A DNA stretch of 64,000 bases, taken from contig CATNEN010000010.1 in assembly GCA_950097015.1 (NCBI GenBank), positions 1,690,501 through 1,754,500 of the forward strand, given 5' to 3'. This DNA comes from Macrostomum hystrix. Its lineage: Eukaryota > Platyhelminthes > Macrostomidae. The translations under genes and the position numbers were made by a program. Of this stretch, positions 11,401-23,860 are shown one piece after another (position 1 is the stretch's first letter; every line of letters begins with the position of its first letter). A model generated the notes under the pieces. It made no database searches, had not been told where the DNA came from, and was given only the letters and a program-made list of their open reading frames with translations.

Positions 11401-14400
11401 AATTCGAGAATTTTTCACTTTTTTCTCATAATGATAATGAAATTACGGCTACGAGTGATGTCACGATTTTTCTATCCCTTCCACCAATTAACACAAGCCT
11501 CAACGAGCCACCACCCCACTGGTTCTATTTTTAGCCGTGAACGATTTCAACGCAGGGAATTCCCCTGACGAGATGTACATTGGCGACAATGGCGCCCCCG
11601 TGCAGCAGGCGGTGCACTTGAAAAGTCGGCCAACTACTAGCGGCGTTGCCAAGCAACAGACAACAAATAGTCCGCAGCAAGGCCCCGATCTCAGGGACGA
11701 AGGCGCGGTGCAAGAGGAAGTGCTGAAGAGGTAAGGCAGGATAGTACTTTGTTCGCGCCAATGTTTCCATAAAAACTAGTTCGTATCAAATGAATTTTGC
11801 TAAGCAATACAACAAAGGTGATTTCCTTTTCAGGCTGGGCAGAAGGTAAGTTAAGCTGAGGCGAATGGCAAAATGAATGCAAATCAAGTCAGAATCCCAT
11901 TGTCTGTCTGTCCCTGTCTAATTATGTTCATTGATTGCCTGGCTTGGTGACGGAAGCCATTTCATACATTTATAAACGCTCCGATTCAGTAGATGTAGAA
12001 AACAACAATGGTACGGGCAAATGTACACTAGATCTGCCAGCAAGCAATGAACAGTATCGCCTTCTCACAGCCTTTTGGTGTACTTTAAGCAATGCTTTGC
12101 CGGGCAGATGCGTCAGCCTAGAAGATATCGACGCTAGGTCAATGCTTTTGCACTTTACCAGTTGTCAGACAGCAACTGTAGCTTGCTTTGATTAGAAATA
12201 GTCAAAAAAAATTATTATTACCATAAATACATGAATAAATATATATCAAATTTATTGTTCCATTCGAACTTCTTTGTAAACATTGACGTTAAATTACTTG
12301 GTAATAGTTTCAGCAATCATACACCTTGGATGCTACTAACACTGTAGGGAAAGTAGCATTCCGCGCGCATGTTCTGTTTAATTTTGTGCACGGCATCGCT
12401 AAAAATGGTCATAAACTGTTGAAACACCAGACTGCAGGCGCTGGAGTCGGGCATGGTGGGCGGCGAGTTGAAGAACGACGCAGAGGTGCGCGAGCGGCAC
12501 AAGAAGAAGAAGCGACACGCAGAGGAGAGAAAGCGGCGCCTGCTGGCGGCCAACTCGCAGATGGAGGACGGCGGCCTCATGGTTGGAATCTACGAGAGCA
12601 TGCAGGTGAGGCATGGGAAGCTGAAACTGCTAGCAACCACTGTTAGACAGGTACCTCACGTGTTAGACAGGTACCTAAAGCTGTTAGATAGTATCTCAAC
12701 TGTTAGACAGGTACCTCACCTGTTAGACAGGTTCCTCACCTGTTAGACAGGTTACCTCACCTGTTAGACAATGACCTCAACTGTTAGACAGGTACTTCAA
12801 GTGTAAAACAGGCGCCAAACTTGTAGGACAGGTACCTCAATGTGCTCAAAAAATTCAATGTGACAGGGAGACTTGAAGAGCAAGGAGAAGCAGCTCAGCA
12901 AGCAGCAGCAGCGAGCCGAGGCGCTGGAGCGAGAGATTCTCGATCTGCAGTCAGAGTTCGAATCGGATCGCATGGATTATCTGGACACGATTCGCAAGCA
13001 GGAGAGACAGCTGCTGCTCTACCAGGTGAAAAAAAATATTACGATTTCCTTGGATAATGCATTGCCCATTACCTATGTACTGGGTAGCACAATATTTCCC
13101 TTTCCTCAAAAATAGTTTGTTCACATTATTTTCCTTTCCAATAAGCTGGTTAGCACAGGATTCTCTTTTCCCGAAGACTGTTTGGCACAGGGTTCTCCTT
13201 TCCTAGAAGCCGGTTCGTACAGGATTCTCTTTTCCTAGAAACTGGTTCGTACAGGATTCTCCTTTCCTAGAAACTGGTTCGTACAGGATTCTCATTTCCT
13301 AGAAACTGGTTCGCACAGGATTCTCCTTTCCTAGAAACAGGTTCGTATAGGATTCACCTTTCCTAGAAACTGGTGCGTACAGGATTCACCTTTCCTAGAA
13401 AGGTTCGTGCAGGATTCTCCTTGTCCGAAAGATTGTTGGCATAGGTAGCTGCAGCTCCTGCAATCACATTGTTGATGATGCGCTAACATCAGCTCCCTGA
13501 TACTCCGCGTTGTCCTCCCAGACCATCCTGGACCGAATCCAGCCATGCATTCGCCGGGACTCCAACTACTATTACCTGGACCGGATTCGGCGCGACGCTC
13601 GATGGGACGACGAGAAAGGCGTCTGGCTGCTGCCGCCCGTGCAGATTGAGAAGACCTCCCTGCCATCGGCTGTTGGCAACGGCGGCGGCGGCGCACCAAG
13701 GGGAGGCGGCAGCGGCGGCGGAGCGGGCAGCTACCTGGACGAAGACGACCACTACGAGGACGACAAGCTTTACCAGAAGATGCACGCCAGACAGAACGAG
13801 GCCAAGTACTTTCAGAGCGGTCGGGCTGATCGGATCATAGCCGAGACCAGAGCGGCTGGTAAGCACCTCCTCAATGTAACTCAACTGCATGCACTTTTAG
13901 TCTTTGTACCGCTTAGGGAGATAAAACAAAGCCTGTGTTTTGAGGCTATCACTATTGTGCCATCACAAATGTTTCAAAAAGCATGCAAAAAAGGTCCATG
14001 TTAGATAGGCGGACATTTTAGTCAAGTGGACATGTTAGACAGGCGGACATGTTAGACAGGCGGACATGTTAGACAGGCGGACATGTTAGATAGGCGGACA
14101 TGTTAGACAGGCGGACATGTTAGACAGGCGGACATGTTAGACAGGCGGACATGTTAGACAGGCGGACATGTTAGACAGGCGGACATGTTAGACAGGCGGA
14201 CATGTTAGACAGGCGGACATGTTAGACAGGCGGACATGTTAGATAGGCGGACATGTTAGATAGGCGGACATGTTAGACAGGCGGACATGTTAGACAGGCG
14301 GACATGTTAGACATGGAAAATCATGTTACCTGTGCCTTTTCTGAATACCAATCGAATCTTGAAATCGCCAACGCGCCCAGAAGCCACGCCGAAGCTTCTG

Positions 14401-15848
14401 AACCGGCGAGACAGAAACTCTTTTTCTGGCTACGGCTCACTGCCAATGACCTTCTCGGATACGTCAGGTAGCGAACGGAGTGACAGACGACTCGAAATTG
14501 AGCAGCTTTATGCTCGGCTAAGCTCTCAACAGTACAATGAGTAACTTAGCAACAGATTAAGACAAATCTAACACTTGCTAACCAAGATTGAATTTATTTT
14601 GTAACTTAATATAGTTGTAGTTGTAACCGCTTTTTTTCTAGCCAAATAAGAGTTCATATTTAGCTCGTCGATTTTTAAATATAATACTAGCATAATAATA
14701 AACGAAATGCGAGCCTCGCGCCCTAACGTAAAACTCAATGATCCAAATTTCCGACAAATCCTAAGTTCACTTTCGGATCTCAGATCCTGATCCTCACTAT
14801 ACCATATCCTAACCCTCAGTATACCATATCCTGACCCTCAGTATACCATATCCTGACCCTCAGTATACCATATACTGACCCTCAGTATACCATATCCTGA
14901 CCCTCAGTATACCATATCCTGACCCTCAGTATACCATATCCTGACCCTCAGTATACCATATCCTGACCCTCAGTATACCATATCCTGACCCTCAGTATAC
15001 CATATCCTGATCCTCAGTATACCATATCCTGATCCTCAGTATACCATATCCTGACCCTCAGTATACCATATCCTGACCCTCAGTATACCATATCCTGACC
15101 CTCAGTACCAGATCCTGACCCTCAGTACCAGATCCTGACCCTCAGTATACCATATCCTGACCCTCAGTATACCATATCCTGACCCTCAGTATACCAGTAT
15201 ACCATATCCTGACCCTCAGTATACCATATCCTGACCCTCAGTATACCATATCCTGACCCTCAGAACCAGATCCTGACCCTCAGTACCATATCCTGACCCT
15301 CAGTACCAGATCCTGACCCTCAGTACCAGATCCTGACCCTCAGTATACCATATCCTGACCCTCAGTACCATATCCTGACCCTCAGTATACCATATCCTGA
15401 CCCTCAGTATACCAGTATACCATATCCTGACCCTCAGTATACCATATCCTGACCCTCAGTATACCATATCCTGACCCTCAGTATACCATATCCTGACCCT
15501 CAGAACCAGATCCTGACCCTCAGTACCAGATCCTGACCCTCATTACCATATCCTGACCCTCTATTTCTTAGAGGCCAGAATGCTGGAAACACTCCCGTTA
15601 AACTTCGAATCCCAGTCCCTGATACAATGGTGCAACTCACTCCGCTCCCCGCAGTCGTGTCCCTGCCCGGGCAGCAGCAGCCGCCGGTGGCCTCGCCGGA
15701 GGCCCGCGCCGCCCTCGTCCACGGCGGCGGCGGCCTCAGCGGCTTCGACGATGGCGGCCTGCGCCGACCCACGCGGCTGGAGTCGCTGCCGCCGGCGCCT
15801 CGAACGGCGGGCAAGTCGCGACGAAAGCAGCGAGACGGATTCTACTGA
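8458..15848 (+). CDS. KIF17: Kinesin-2 family motor KIF17/OSM-3
   Basis: Homodimeric plus-end kinesin that carries cargo in cilia and dendrites. Thirteen exons join in phase: 8458-8804, 9125-9311, 9398-9754, 9850-10209, 10557-10707, 10855-10914, 11535-11730, 11834-11845, 12431-12605, 12867-13025, 13522-13858, 14381-14467, 15574-15848; 900 residues (human KIF17 has 1029). The motor domain (about 1-335) shows the P-loop GQTGCGKS (91-98), [22 protein letters not shown] and the neck RYANRAKNI. Coiled-coil segments match KIF17, including [14 protein letters not shown] and [11 protein letters not shown]. The end, RLESLPP followed by basic KSRRKQR, matches the KIF17 tail that holds its nuclear/ciliary targeting signal. 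An AG acceptor lies 11 bases before the ATG. Exon 8 is only 12 bases. Four introns hold minisatellites. An AATAAA occurs at 16192. Confidence 0.93.
10230..10350. repeat. GA-rich low-complexity tract in KIF17 intron 4
   Basis: Purine-only stretch of GAGAGATGAGAGAGG-type words on the plus strand. The open frames on the opposite strand (serine/leucine-rich) come only from this composition. Confidence 0.9.
12640..12840. repeat. Degenerate ~20-bp minisatellite in KIF17 intron 9
   Basis: About nine imperfect copies of a unit with core TGTTAGACAGGTACCTCA. The TGTTAGACAGG core is the same as in the array at 14025-14312, two introns further on. Confidence 0.85.
13150..13430. repeat. 31-bp minisatellite in KIF17 intron 10
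   Basis: About nine copies of a 31-bp unit with CTTTCCTAGAAACTGGTTCG followed by TACAGGATTCT. The pyrimidine-rich unit lies directly upstream of the exon 11 acceptor. Confidence 0.9.
14025..14312. repeat. 17-bp minisatellite in KIF17 intron 11
   Basis: About 17 nearly perfect copies of the 17-bp unit GTTAGACAGGCGGACAT, ending about 70 bases before the exon 12 acceptor. High copy identity suggests recent expansion. Confidence 0.95.
14697..14702 (+). terminator. Possible early polyadenylation signal in KIF17
   Basis: AATAAA, about 150 bases after the stop (14542-14544) that is met if the exon 12 donor at 14468 is not used. It could support a shorter KIF17 transcript. Confidence 0.35.
14790..15560. 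repeat. 22-bp minisatellite in KIF17 intron 12
   Basis: About 36 copies of a 22-bp unit reading CTCAGTATACCATATCCTGA plus two bases, mixed with 19- to 20-bp versions in which TATACCATAT is shortened to TACCAGAT. It runs almost to the acceptor of the last KIF17 exon. Confidence 0.95.
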
Positions 15849-16544
15849 GGGCTGAGGCCAAATGGATGTTTTTATAGAGAAGTCACTTGACTTCTGCAAT
15901 GACTCTTCTAATGAAAGCAAATCGTCAGGTGGTTAAAAGCAACACACTTTAAAAAAACGCCTTTTTAATTTTCTCTTGACCGAGTCACATCATAAGACAA
16001 CATCTATTCTAAAGCAGATAAATTATTTTCTGATTTTGGCTAAATATTCTTTCTTTGCATATTCAATAACTTTTGGCTTTCACTTTGTGTCTAGTTGCCT
16101 TGTTTTTCTTTGCGTTTGAGATGTTCCTCATTGCTTCTGTCGCAAATAGGTCGCTCATGGTTATTTTTAACAAAAATTTTTCTGGATCTCAAATAAATGT
16201 TATGCGTGATTTGCTGTACTTTTTTACTGCCCATTGCTGTCCGTTTTTTGTTTCTTCACTGCTTTATTTGTGATTGCGCACGCCTCATGTTTCTGATTGT
16301 TCTCGTCACTTTCGTCAATAAGTAGCAAGATTAGACCATTATTCACTATTTTAGGAGGAAAAGCTGCGAATTTCGGCCAATTTTGTGAGCTTTTTTATAT
16401 CTTTGCTCACGTTAAATTGCGTCAGGTTATTTGAACACAATGTCGGATTGCAAGAATCGCTGTTTATTGAATTTTCTTGTGATATTTGTGCTTGGGCCTA
16501 TTCTAACAGGTCTAGTGGGGTTAGCGGGGTTTCGGCAAGGATTG

Positions 16545-16760
16545 AGCGTACATTGGGAGTGAGGTTGCGGGCATGATAGGGATGTGTGTACATTGGGTGT
16601 GAGGTTGCGGGCATGATAGGGACGTGTGTACATTGGGAGTGAGGTTGCGGGCATGATAGGGATGTGTGTACATTGGGTGTGAGGTTGCGGGCATGATAGG
16701 GACGTGTGTACATTGAGTGTGAGGTTGCGGGCATGAGAGGGATAGGGTGTAAATCGGGAG
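16545..16760. repeat. 39-bp minisatellite
   Basis: About five and a half copies of a 39-bp unit with TGTGTACATTGGG and GAGGTTGCGGGCATGATAGG. Confidence 0.9.
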
Positions 16761-17679
16761 TGGGGTGGGGTTTTCTATTTAATGTACGAGTACATTGACG
16801 TAATGTCGGATTTTCTGTTTAGCTGGGGTACATGCTAAATTTTCTACTTATGTGGAAAGGCACTTTTCTTTGTTTTTATATTGGCACACGAAATTTCTAT
16901 CACTGTTATTTTTTGTAATAAGAAGTGGTCACATTGACCGTGTCAAGTGCAAAGAATAGCTCGTATTTGAGAAAGCGAAGACGAGAATCGATGAATCTAT
17001 AAAAGCTTTGTACGTTGAACTTTTGCGGGTGAGACCTTTGCCAACAGGGCCTGGCCTGGTATAATTTTATTGGCGTGCCTTATAATTTGCCTTGAAGAAA
17101 CGAGATTTGTTGCTCGCGCCTTCTTTATACATAAAATACAATTTTCTTATTGCCAATCGGCACTTTCGCTCAATCGGAAAATATATTTTTCAATTGATCA
17201 AAACTGACTTCGCTTTCAAGACTTACAGCATCTAAAAAGCCATTCTGGGTTGAAAGCTAACATCATAGCTAACGCTCGAGCGATTCTAGCTTCAATCATT
17301 TTTAGATCTACGACTAGCAAGTTTTGCCCCCCTTCGGGGAGCTCTACTGTTCAGACAAAAAATCTTGTGTAATGCAGAAGGACAAAACACACCTGAAAGC
17401 AAACAAAAACGAAAACTTTTTTTCGTCAGTAATAATTTCCCTGATTGCGAATATACGTGATTGCGAGTCAATGAGAATTAGAATTCTCACTAAATACAAA
17501 AATAGTCAGTCTGAGTTTGAATACATTCTGAGACATCCGGTCTGTACAACAAGAGCCCCATTGGGGCAAAATTACACAAGTAGCTTACGTTTGATACAAC
17601 TCAGCTTAATGCTACTGAGGTACATGTGAATACCATCCCCTCATCAGTAAAAAAACCAATGTCCACCCGGCAGTAAATA

Positions 17680-18500
17680 ACCAATGTCCCCCAAGCAGCA
17701 GAGAACTAATTCCCCCCTCAGCAGCAGAGAACTAATTCCCCCCTCAGCAGCAGAGAACTAATTCCCCCCTCAGCAGCAGAGAACTAATTCCCCCCTCAGC
17801 AGCAGAGAACTAATTCCCCCCTCAGCAGCAGAGAACTAATTCCCCCCTCAGCAGCAGAGAACTAATTCCCCCCTCAGCAGCAGAGAACTAATTCCCCCCT
17901 CAGCAGCAGAGAACTAATTCCCCCCTCAGCAGCAAAGAACTAATTCCCCCCAGCAGCAAAGAACTAATTCCCCCCAGCAGCAAAGAACTAATTCCCCCCA
18001 GCAGCAAAGAACTAATTCCCCCCAGCAGCAAAGAACTAATTCCCCCCAGCAGCAAAGAACTAATTCCCCCCAGCAGCAAAGAACTAATTCCCCCCCAGTA
18101 GCAGCGAACTAATTCCCCCCCCCCAGTAGCAGAGAACTTATTTCCCCCCCAGCAGCAGAGAACTAATTGCCCCCCAGCAGCAGAGAACTAATTTCCCCCC
18201 AGCAGCAGAGAACTAATTTCCCCCCAGCAGCAGAGACCTAATTCCCCCCCAGCAGCAGAGAACTAATTCCCCCCCAGCAGCAGAGAACTAATCCCCCCCA
18301 GCAGCAGAGAACTAATTCCCACCCCCAGTAGCAGAGAACTAATTCCCCCCCAGTAGCAGCGAACTAATTCCCCCCCAGTAGCAGAGAACCAATGTCCCCC
18401 CAGCAGCAGAGAACTAATTTCCCCCCAGCAGCAAAGAACCGATGTTCCGTCAGCAGCAAATAAACCAATGTCCCTCCAGAAGCAGAGAACCAATTTCCCC
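17680..18500. repeat. ~25-bp minisatellite, CAGCAGCAGAGAACTAATTC type
   Basis: About 33 copies. The left part has 25-bp units with CCCCCTCAGCAGCAG; the right part has 23- to 26-bp units in which the C run varies in length and GCAGCAG alternates with GTAGCAG. The copies degrade toward the right edge. Confidence 0.95.
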
Positions 18501-18659
18501 CAAACAGAAGAGAACCTCCATAATACCAGAATGGAGGCTACTTGCAGGCATCCAAACCCCTAGCACAAAATATTTCCCCTCTTTCTTTTAAACAGGTTTA
18601 TAGCAGAGAAAGATTTCACTCAGCCCAGCAGGCAACAGATATTTCCTGTTACATCTCCT

Positions 18660-19275
18660 GTTACATGTGGCTCTGTAGATACATTTAGAAAACTGTTTGA
18701 CTCCTTAGAAAGCTGTTAAACACATCTAGAAACCTGTTGGAAACATTTAGAAAACTATTAAAGACATTTAGAAACCTGTTAAACACATTTAGAAACCTTT
18801 AAAACACATTTAGAAACCTGGTAAACACATTTAGAAACCTGTTAAACACATTTAGAAACCTGTAAAACACATCTAGAAACACGTTAAACACATATAGAAA
18901 ACTGTTAAACACATTTAGAAGACTGTTAAACACATTTAGAAAACTGTGAAACAAATTTATAAAACTGTTAAACACATTTAGAAACCTGGTAAACACATCT
19001 AGAAACCTGTTAAACACATATAGAAAACTGTTAAACACATTTAGAAGACTGTTAAACACATTTAGAAAACTGTTAAACACATTTAGAAACCTGGTAAACA
19101 CATCTAAAAACCTGTTAAACACATATAGAAAACTGTTAAACACATTTAGAAAACTGTTAAACACATTTAGAAAACTGTTTAAACACATTTAGAAAACTGT
19201 TGAACACATTTAGAAAACTGTTGAACACATTTAGAAAACTGTTGAACACATAAAAAACTGTTGGACACTTTTCTC
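18660..19275. repeat. 21-bp minisatellite
   Basis: About 28 copies of a 21-bp unit, ACACATTTAGAAAACTGTTA plus one base. The unit is seven codons long, so the minus strand stays open as a fake phenylalanine/asparagine-rich frame (19188-18799). Confidence 0.95.
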
Positions 19276-19305
19276 GATTGAAATAGAGATTTTCAAAGGA
19301 GGGTC

Positions 19306-19510
19306 ATGCCCACAACCTCATTCCCGCACGCTGATTGGTCCATCCAGATTTCATCCCCACAACCTTACACCCCCACTCCGATCCGTCCCTCCCGCGGTTT
19401 CATACCAACAACCTTACTCCCTCAATCCGATCGGCCCCTCTGGATTTTATCCCCACAACCTCACTCCCCCACTTCGATTGGTCTCTTCCGATTTCACCCC
19501 CCACAATCCC
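19306..19510. repeat. ~44-bp degenerate minisatellite
   Basis: About four diverged copies of a pyrimidine-rich unit with CCCACAACCT followed by a CCGATCGGTCC-like stretch and a CGATTTCAT-like end. Confidence 0.8.
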
Positions 19511-19952
19511 ACTCAAAATGTCCGGTATGTTGTGTTGGCTCCGTTGGCTTTGTGATCTAGCATGTACCTGCATCTGATTGGCTAGAGCGAGAAGTCGGCA
19601 GTTCTTATCTCAGCTAATGGGAAACAATTTGCGTTATTGAGCAAGGCAGGTACTTTTCGATTGCTTTAGCTTATCCATGTTTAGTATATTAGTATATTTA
19701 GTATATTTAGTACATTAGTATATTTAGTATATTCATGTGAATATATGCCGATGCCAATGATGGATTTGAAACTGCAGAGATGGCAGCATTCTAGTTGCAA
19801 GTCACAATTAATAAGAGCTTGGCCATCAAATATTCAAGTATATTTTTGTTCAGTTTTCAACTTGGCATGCAAAAAAGCAGGTAATGAGTCAGCAATTGAA
19901 GCACAACAGATTTCTAATCAGCGTAGGACGCAGTCTCCAAGGCCTTGAGTCC

Positions 19953-22900
19953 CTACTCAACTGAGGGCAGCGGCTCGTCGTCGTCGTCCTTGAGACCGAG
20001 CTCGCGCAGGAAGGACATCTCCTCGGCAAGGTAGCCTTCGTACTTTTTCTTCATTTTGAGCAGGCGCTCCTCAGCGGTGAGCTCGACAGCCGGCGCGATG
20101 CCGGCCTCGCGCTTGGCCTTGGCCTCCAGCTCGATCTTCTCGTGCTCGCGGTAGTCCCAGCGGCTCATGACGAAGGCGCGTCGCTGAATCTCGCGCTTGT
20201 AGTAGGCCTCGATGCTGGGCGCCTCGCCGGCCATTGGGGTGTGCAGGGTGAAGGGCACCTTGTGGGCGTGGGTGGTGCCCTGTGTGTCGCCCACAATGAG
20301 CAGCTGCCGCTTGTGACTGATGTTCCACACGGTGCAGTAGGTCAGCGCGTTCGCCGAGATGTTCTGAACCAGCACTGGCTCGTGGGTCTTGTCTGGTTCG
20401 GAGGTGTATGGAGTGTAAGTATTAACTTCTTGACTTTACCTTCCATACAAGAAACACGGATACTTCTTGCACATACACGCGAACGCGAGAGAGAGTCTAA
20501 CATGTCAATAATAATAATAATTATTAACATTATGCTTGCAGGAGGGATGCAGGCAATGGAGGGTTCATTGGCTAAGGTTTTAATCAACCCCATTGCCACG
20601 AGTGAATTAATTCTATACAATGGCTGGGCATTGGCATTGCTACGAAGTGAAATTTTAGGCAATGTCACATCCTTTTGTGCCAACCCACAACCAGCGAGGA
20701 GGCAATTCTGCCCATTTTGCTGACTCCTGAGCACACACGCACACAGATAACGTACTGTGTTAGACAACGTCTCCTCCGCGACTGCACCCCAATTTAATGA
20801 GCTCAGGGACCTTGGTGCGAGAGGCAGGCGCCTCAACCGCACTGCCACTGACCCTCGTCGAACGCGTTACATTTGAGCAACACAACCAAGTTTTGAGACA
20901 AGTATGTTTGATAGCACTTGCTGCGACTCACCTAACAGATCCCAAACTTCAACAGATCCGTCCGCTCTGGTGATGAAGAACACGGAAGGTCTGGTTGGAC
21001 TCCAGCAGCCGCCAGTCAGTGGCTTCGGCGTCTTCTGCGAGTACAAGATCGGGCCGGAGTTCACGCCCTCCTTCCATAGCGTCCACAGCCAGCCGCCGAC
21101 ACTCAGGATCAGGCTGCGGTCGAATGGTGACCTGGCAGGCGGCAAATTTTAGTCGATGTAGAATTGCTTTTCGTCATTTGTTTCGTCTTGTAGCCAGTTC
21201 GTATTGTGATTAACAATATTTTCTTCCGCGTATCGTTACGGCACCCAAAAATGTAACTCAAATACTTACCTAGACAGATGCTTGATGGAGCTGTCGTGAA
21301 TGGTGGAGTAGAACACCGGCTTTGGCGTTTGCGACTTGCCAGTGTCCTGATCCTTCTGCGGCATCCAGTCCACGTAGACCAGCTCGCCATCCTCGGTGCC
21401 GACATAAAGGAAGGTGCTGACCTTCTGCAGCATCCGCTGCTTGGTGGCCTTCGGTGCTCCGGGCATGGTGAAGTCGCCTCGATGGCTGCTGGTCGGATCC
21501 TTGCTCTCCGGGTCCTCCTTGGAGAGCACAGACCGGTCGCCCTGCATCTCCTTCATGGACACCTTGACGGGGTTGTGGTTGCCGCCCGGTTCGGACTTGT
21601 ACAGGTTGACGCTGAGGAAGGGCTTCCACTTGAGGTGCAGGTGCCAGAAGGTGTCCGGCACGCCCATGGGGCAGCGGTCCTCTTCGCGCTTGAACGCCGG
21701 AGCATTGCTCTTGGCCGAACGCAGATCCCACAGGTAGATGGTCTCGTCTGTGGCGCAGGAGATGATCTGCACGTTCTTGAACTCCTTGGCCTCCAGCGCA
21801 TAGCCGGTGACCTTCTGGATCTCGAAGTGGTCGGGCACCCACATGATGTCGGTAACGGGAGCCTGGTGGCCCAACTCTATACTGCTGGCCGCAGCGTATC
21901 GAATCGTCGGGATCGGGTCGGTCTTCACGAACTCAGTCAGCATGTTGCTCGCCTTCTTGTTGCGGCCTTTGCCCTTGGTGCTCTTCAGCCGGTCCATGTG
22001 TTGGGAGATATCCCACAGTACGATTTGCCCGTTCATACAGCCACCTGCAAACAATGAGCCATTAATTCTTATTATACTCGATTTCATGAACTTTGTGCGT
22101 TAATTATTAAACAGTCCTTAAGCAGTCCCGAATAATTTTGTAATAAGTTGGGGAATTATTACTGGGAACGGGATCACTCACCAACGATGATATTTGGATC
22201 CGATGGGCAAAACTCGAAGCAGAGAACATCTTCCGGTGCCTCCAGGAAGAGCTGCGGCTGAATTGGATCGGTGAAGCTCCAGACAACTATGACGGACGTC
22301 TTCAGCACAATCTTGGCCGAGTGGTCCACCATGCCGTCAAAGTCATACTTCTCCCGAGTGCTGACCGCCACGATACCTTTGAGCGACGGGTGCCAGGCGA
22401 TGTGGCTGACGGCCTTCTCGCGCGAATGCTCTAGATCAGTGAAGGTCTGGAACTCCTTGAAGGTGTTGTCGGTCTTCGAGAACAGGATGCCCTCGCCACC
22501 CAGGTTCATGTAGTCGTCGTAGAAGCAGTTCATGATCTCGTTCTGCTGCAGCGACTGTTCGAACAGTGGCACAGTCCGCTGACCGGCTTTAACCAGCTCT
22601 GGCAGCTCCAGCTGCTTCTCTCGCTCCGCCTGGCTCAGCTGCCGGGCCTCGTACTGCGTGAAGGCGTTCTTCGGGTTACCCCAGAAAGTCTGCACGGCTG
22701 CGCTGTTTCTTGCTGGAGCCACCTGAACATCCTGGTCCTTCTCAGTGATAGGAATGTCGGATGTGGACCTGGCTGTGTCCTCCAGCGCCTGGACGTCGAC
22801 AATCTGGTTCTTTACTAGCTTGGAGGAGGGCGGCGCATCGACTGCGTTGCGATCGGCGAGGCCGATTGGGGCGCCAAAGTCGCGCCGCCTGCGCTGATAA

Positions 22901-23860
22901 GTGAGACGGAACTGCGGCCGGCTGTTGAAGACCGAGGCCTCGCGGATCTCCTTGTCGCTGCCCTGCGGAATCCAGTCGCGCGGCACCGGTGGAATATAGC
23001 CTGTGAGGTGAGGGACGCGAAGGATTCTGGATTTCGTTAAACAAGTCCGAGTCCGTTTAGCCAAGGCATTGAGAAGCAACTCACCCTGGACCACCAGTTC
23101 CTCCTCCTTCTCTTCTTCGCCTTCGTGTTCAGTCAGCATGCTGTTGCGCGCCTCCTCCGTCACAACCAGCAGAAAGTTCGCGCCGTATTTCCAGTCAGGA
23201 TCGGCGACCAGCATTATGTCCTCGGTGTCGATCTCGTTGATGATCTTCAGGTGCTCTTTGAACTCACTGACGGCAGCGCGGTTTTGAATATCGTCTAGGA
23301 TTACCTGCGGATGTTGGAAACATGGTATTGGTAGTGAAGTTTCATAAGGAGAAGGCTTGTGCATAAAAACTTTTAATGCAGTGTTTGCTTAATGAAGGTT
23401 ATTGGCTCGTACCTGACCCCCTAACTGAGCTAAATGATGCCACATGTATTGCTACTGGATCCCTCACCTGCTTCGGTACGAAGCGCAACAACGACTGCGG
23501 CGGCTCCTCGCCCTCCGGAATCGCCAGGCCGACAATCTTCTGCGTCGGCTCTGGCAGGAAGATCGGCACGCAGCCCTCTGGCGCCGGCTCCGCCTGCGAC
23601 GCCTCCGTGGCCGGCGTGTGCACCGCCGCCGCCTTCTTCTTGGTGGGTGACTTCTTTGGCGAGCGGTCGCTGCGCTGGCTCTTGTTGCCGCCGGAGCCGA
23701 TTGAGCGGCCGCTGCGGGGCTGCGACTTGCCAGAGCGGGCGCTTGCCACCGACTTCGCGTCGTCGCGTGCAGATTTCGGCGCCTGCAGGGTGCCACCACC
23801 GGATGGCGTGGCTGCCGGCTCTGGCGGTTTGGGCGTCTCGGCGGCCTCGCGTTCCGACAT
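19953..23860 (-). CDS. DNAI3: Axonemal inner-arm dynein intermediate chain, DNAI3 (WDR63)
   Basis: WD-repeat subunit of the I1/f inner dynein arm of motile cilia, the equivalent of Chlamydomonas IC140. Six exons: 23860-23468, 23304-23085, 23000-22182, 22044-21270, 21131-20932, 20392-19953; phases 0,1,1,2,1 agree and give 948 residues (human 891). Diagnostic matches to WDR63 include NRAAVSEF, KYGANF, EFGAPI-like DFGAPI, LQQNEIMN, EFCPSDPNIIVGGCMNGQIV, GHQAPVTDI, YVGTEDGELVYVDW and the C-terminal REI...ERLLKMKKKYEGYL helix. The first 100 residues are a variable Ser/Arg/Pro-rich tail. An AG acceptor lies nine bases before the ATG. Intron 5 contains a SINE-like repeat. TEX47 follows upstream on the same strand. 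Confidence 0.94.
20505..20870 (-). mobile_element. SINE-like repeat, family B, in DNAI3 intron 5
   Basis: Shares a block containing GGCAAT.CTGCCCATTT and GACTCCTGA.CACACACGC with 45309-45480 in an XPC intron. Both copies end on the left in an (AAT)n run, which on the minus strand is an (ATT)n tail. The right end (20800-20866) read on the minus strand has a weak tRNA-like head, GTGGCAGTGCGGTTGAGG. Confidence 0.55.

Larger units (their letters stand above)
15849..19952. other. Spacer between convergent KIF17 and DNAI3
   Basis: No gene recognised. AT-rich DNA at 15850-16540 and 16780-17640; four minisatellite arrays at 16545-16760, 17680-18500, 18660-19275 and 19306-19510; then plain AT-rich DNA to the DNAI3 stop. 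Long open frames here are repeat artefacts. Confidence 0.7.

Noticed and set aside
14323-14380. Translation start at 14323 for a separate small protein
   Set aside because: The conserved reading starts at the acceptor at 14381 as KIF17 exon 12; the upstream ATG is inside the intron.
18799-19188. Phenylalanine/asparagine-rich frame on the minus strand
   Set aside because: By-product of the 21-bp minisatellite.
21278-22057. 259-residue plus-strand frame opposite DNAI3
   Set aside because: Antisense shadow of DNAI3 exon 4; the minus-strand reading has clear WD-repeat homology and splice sites.
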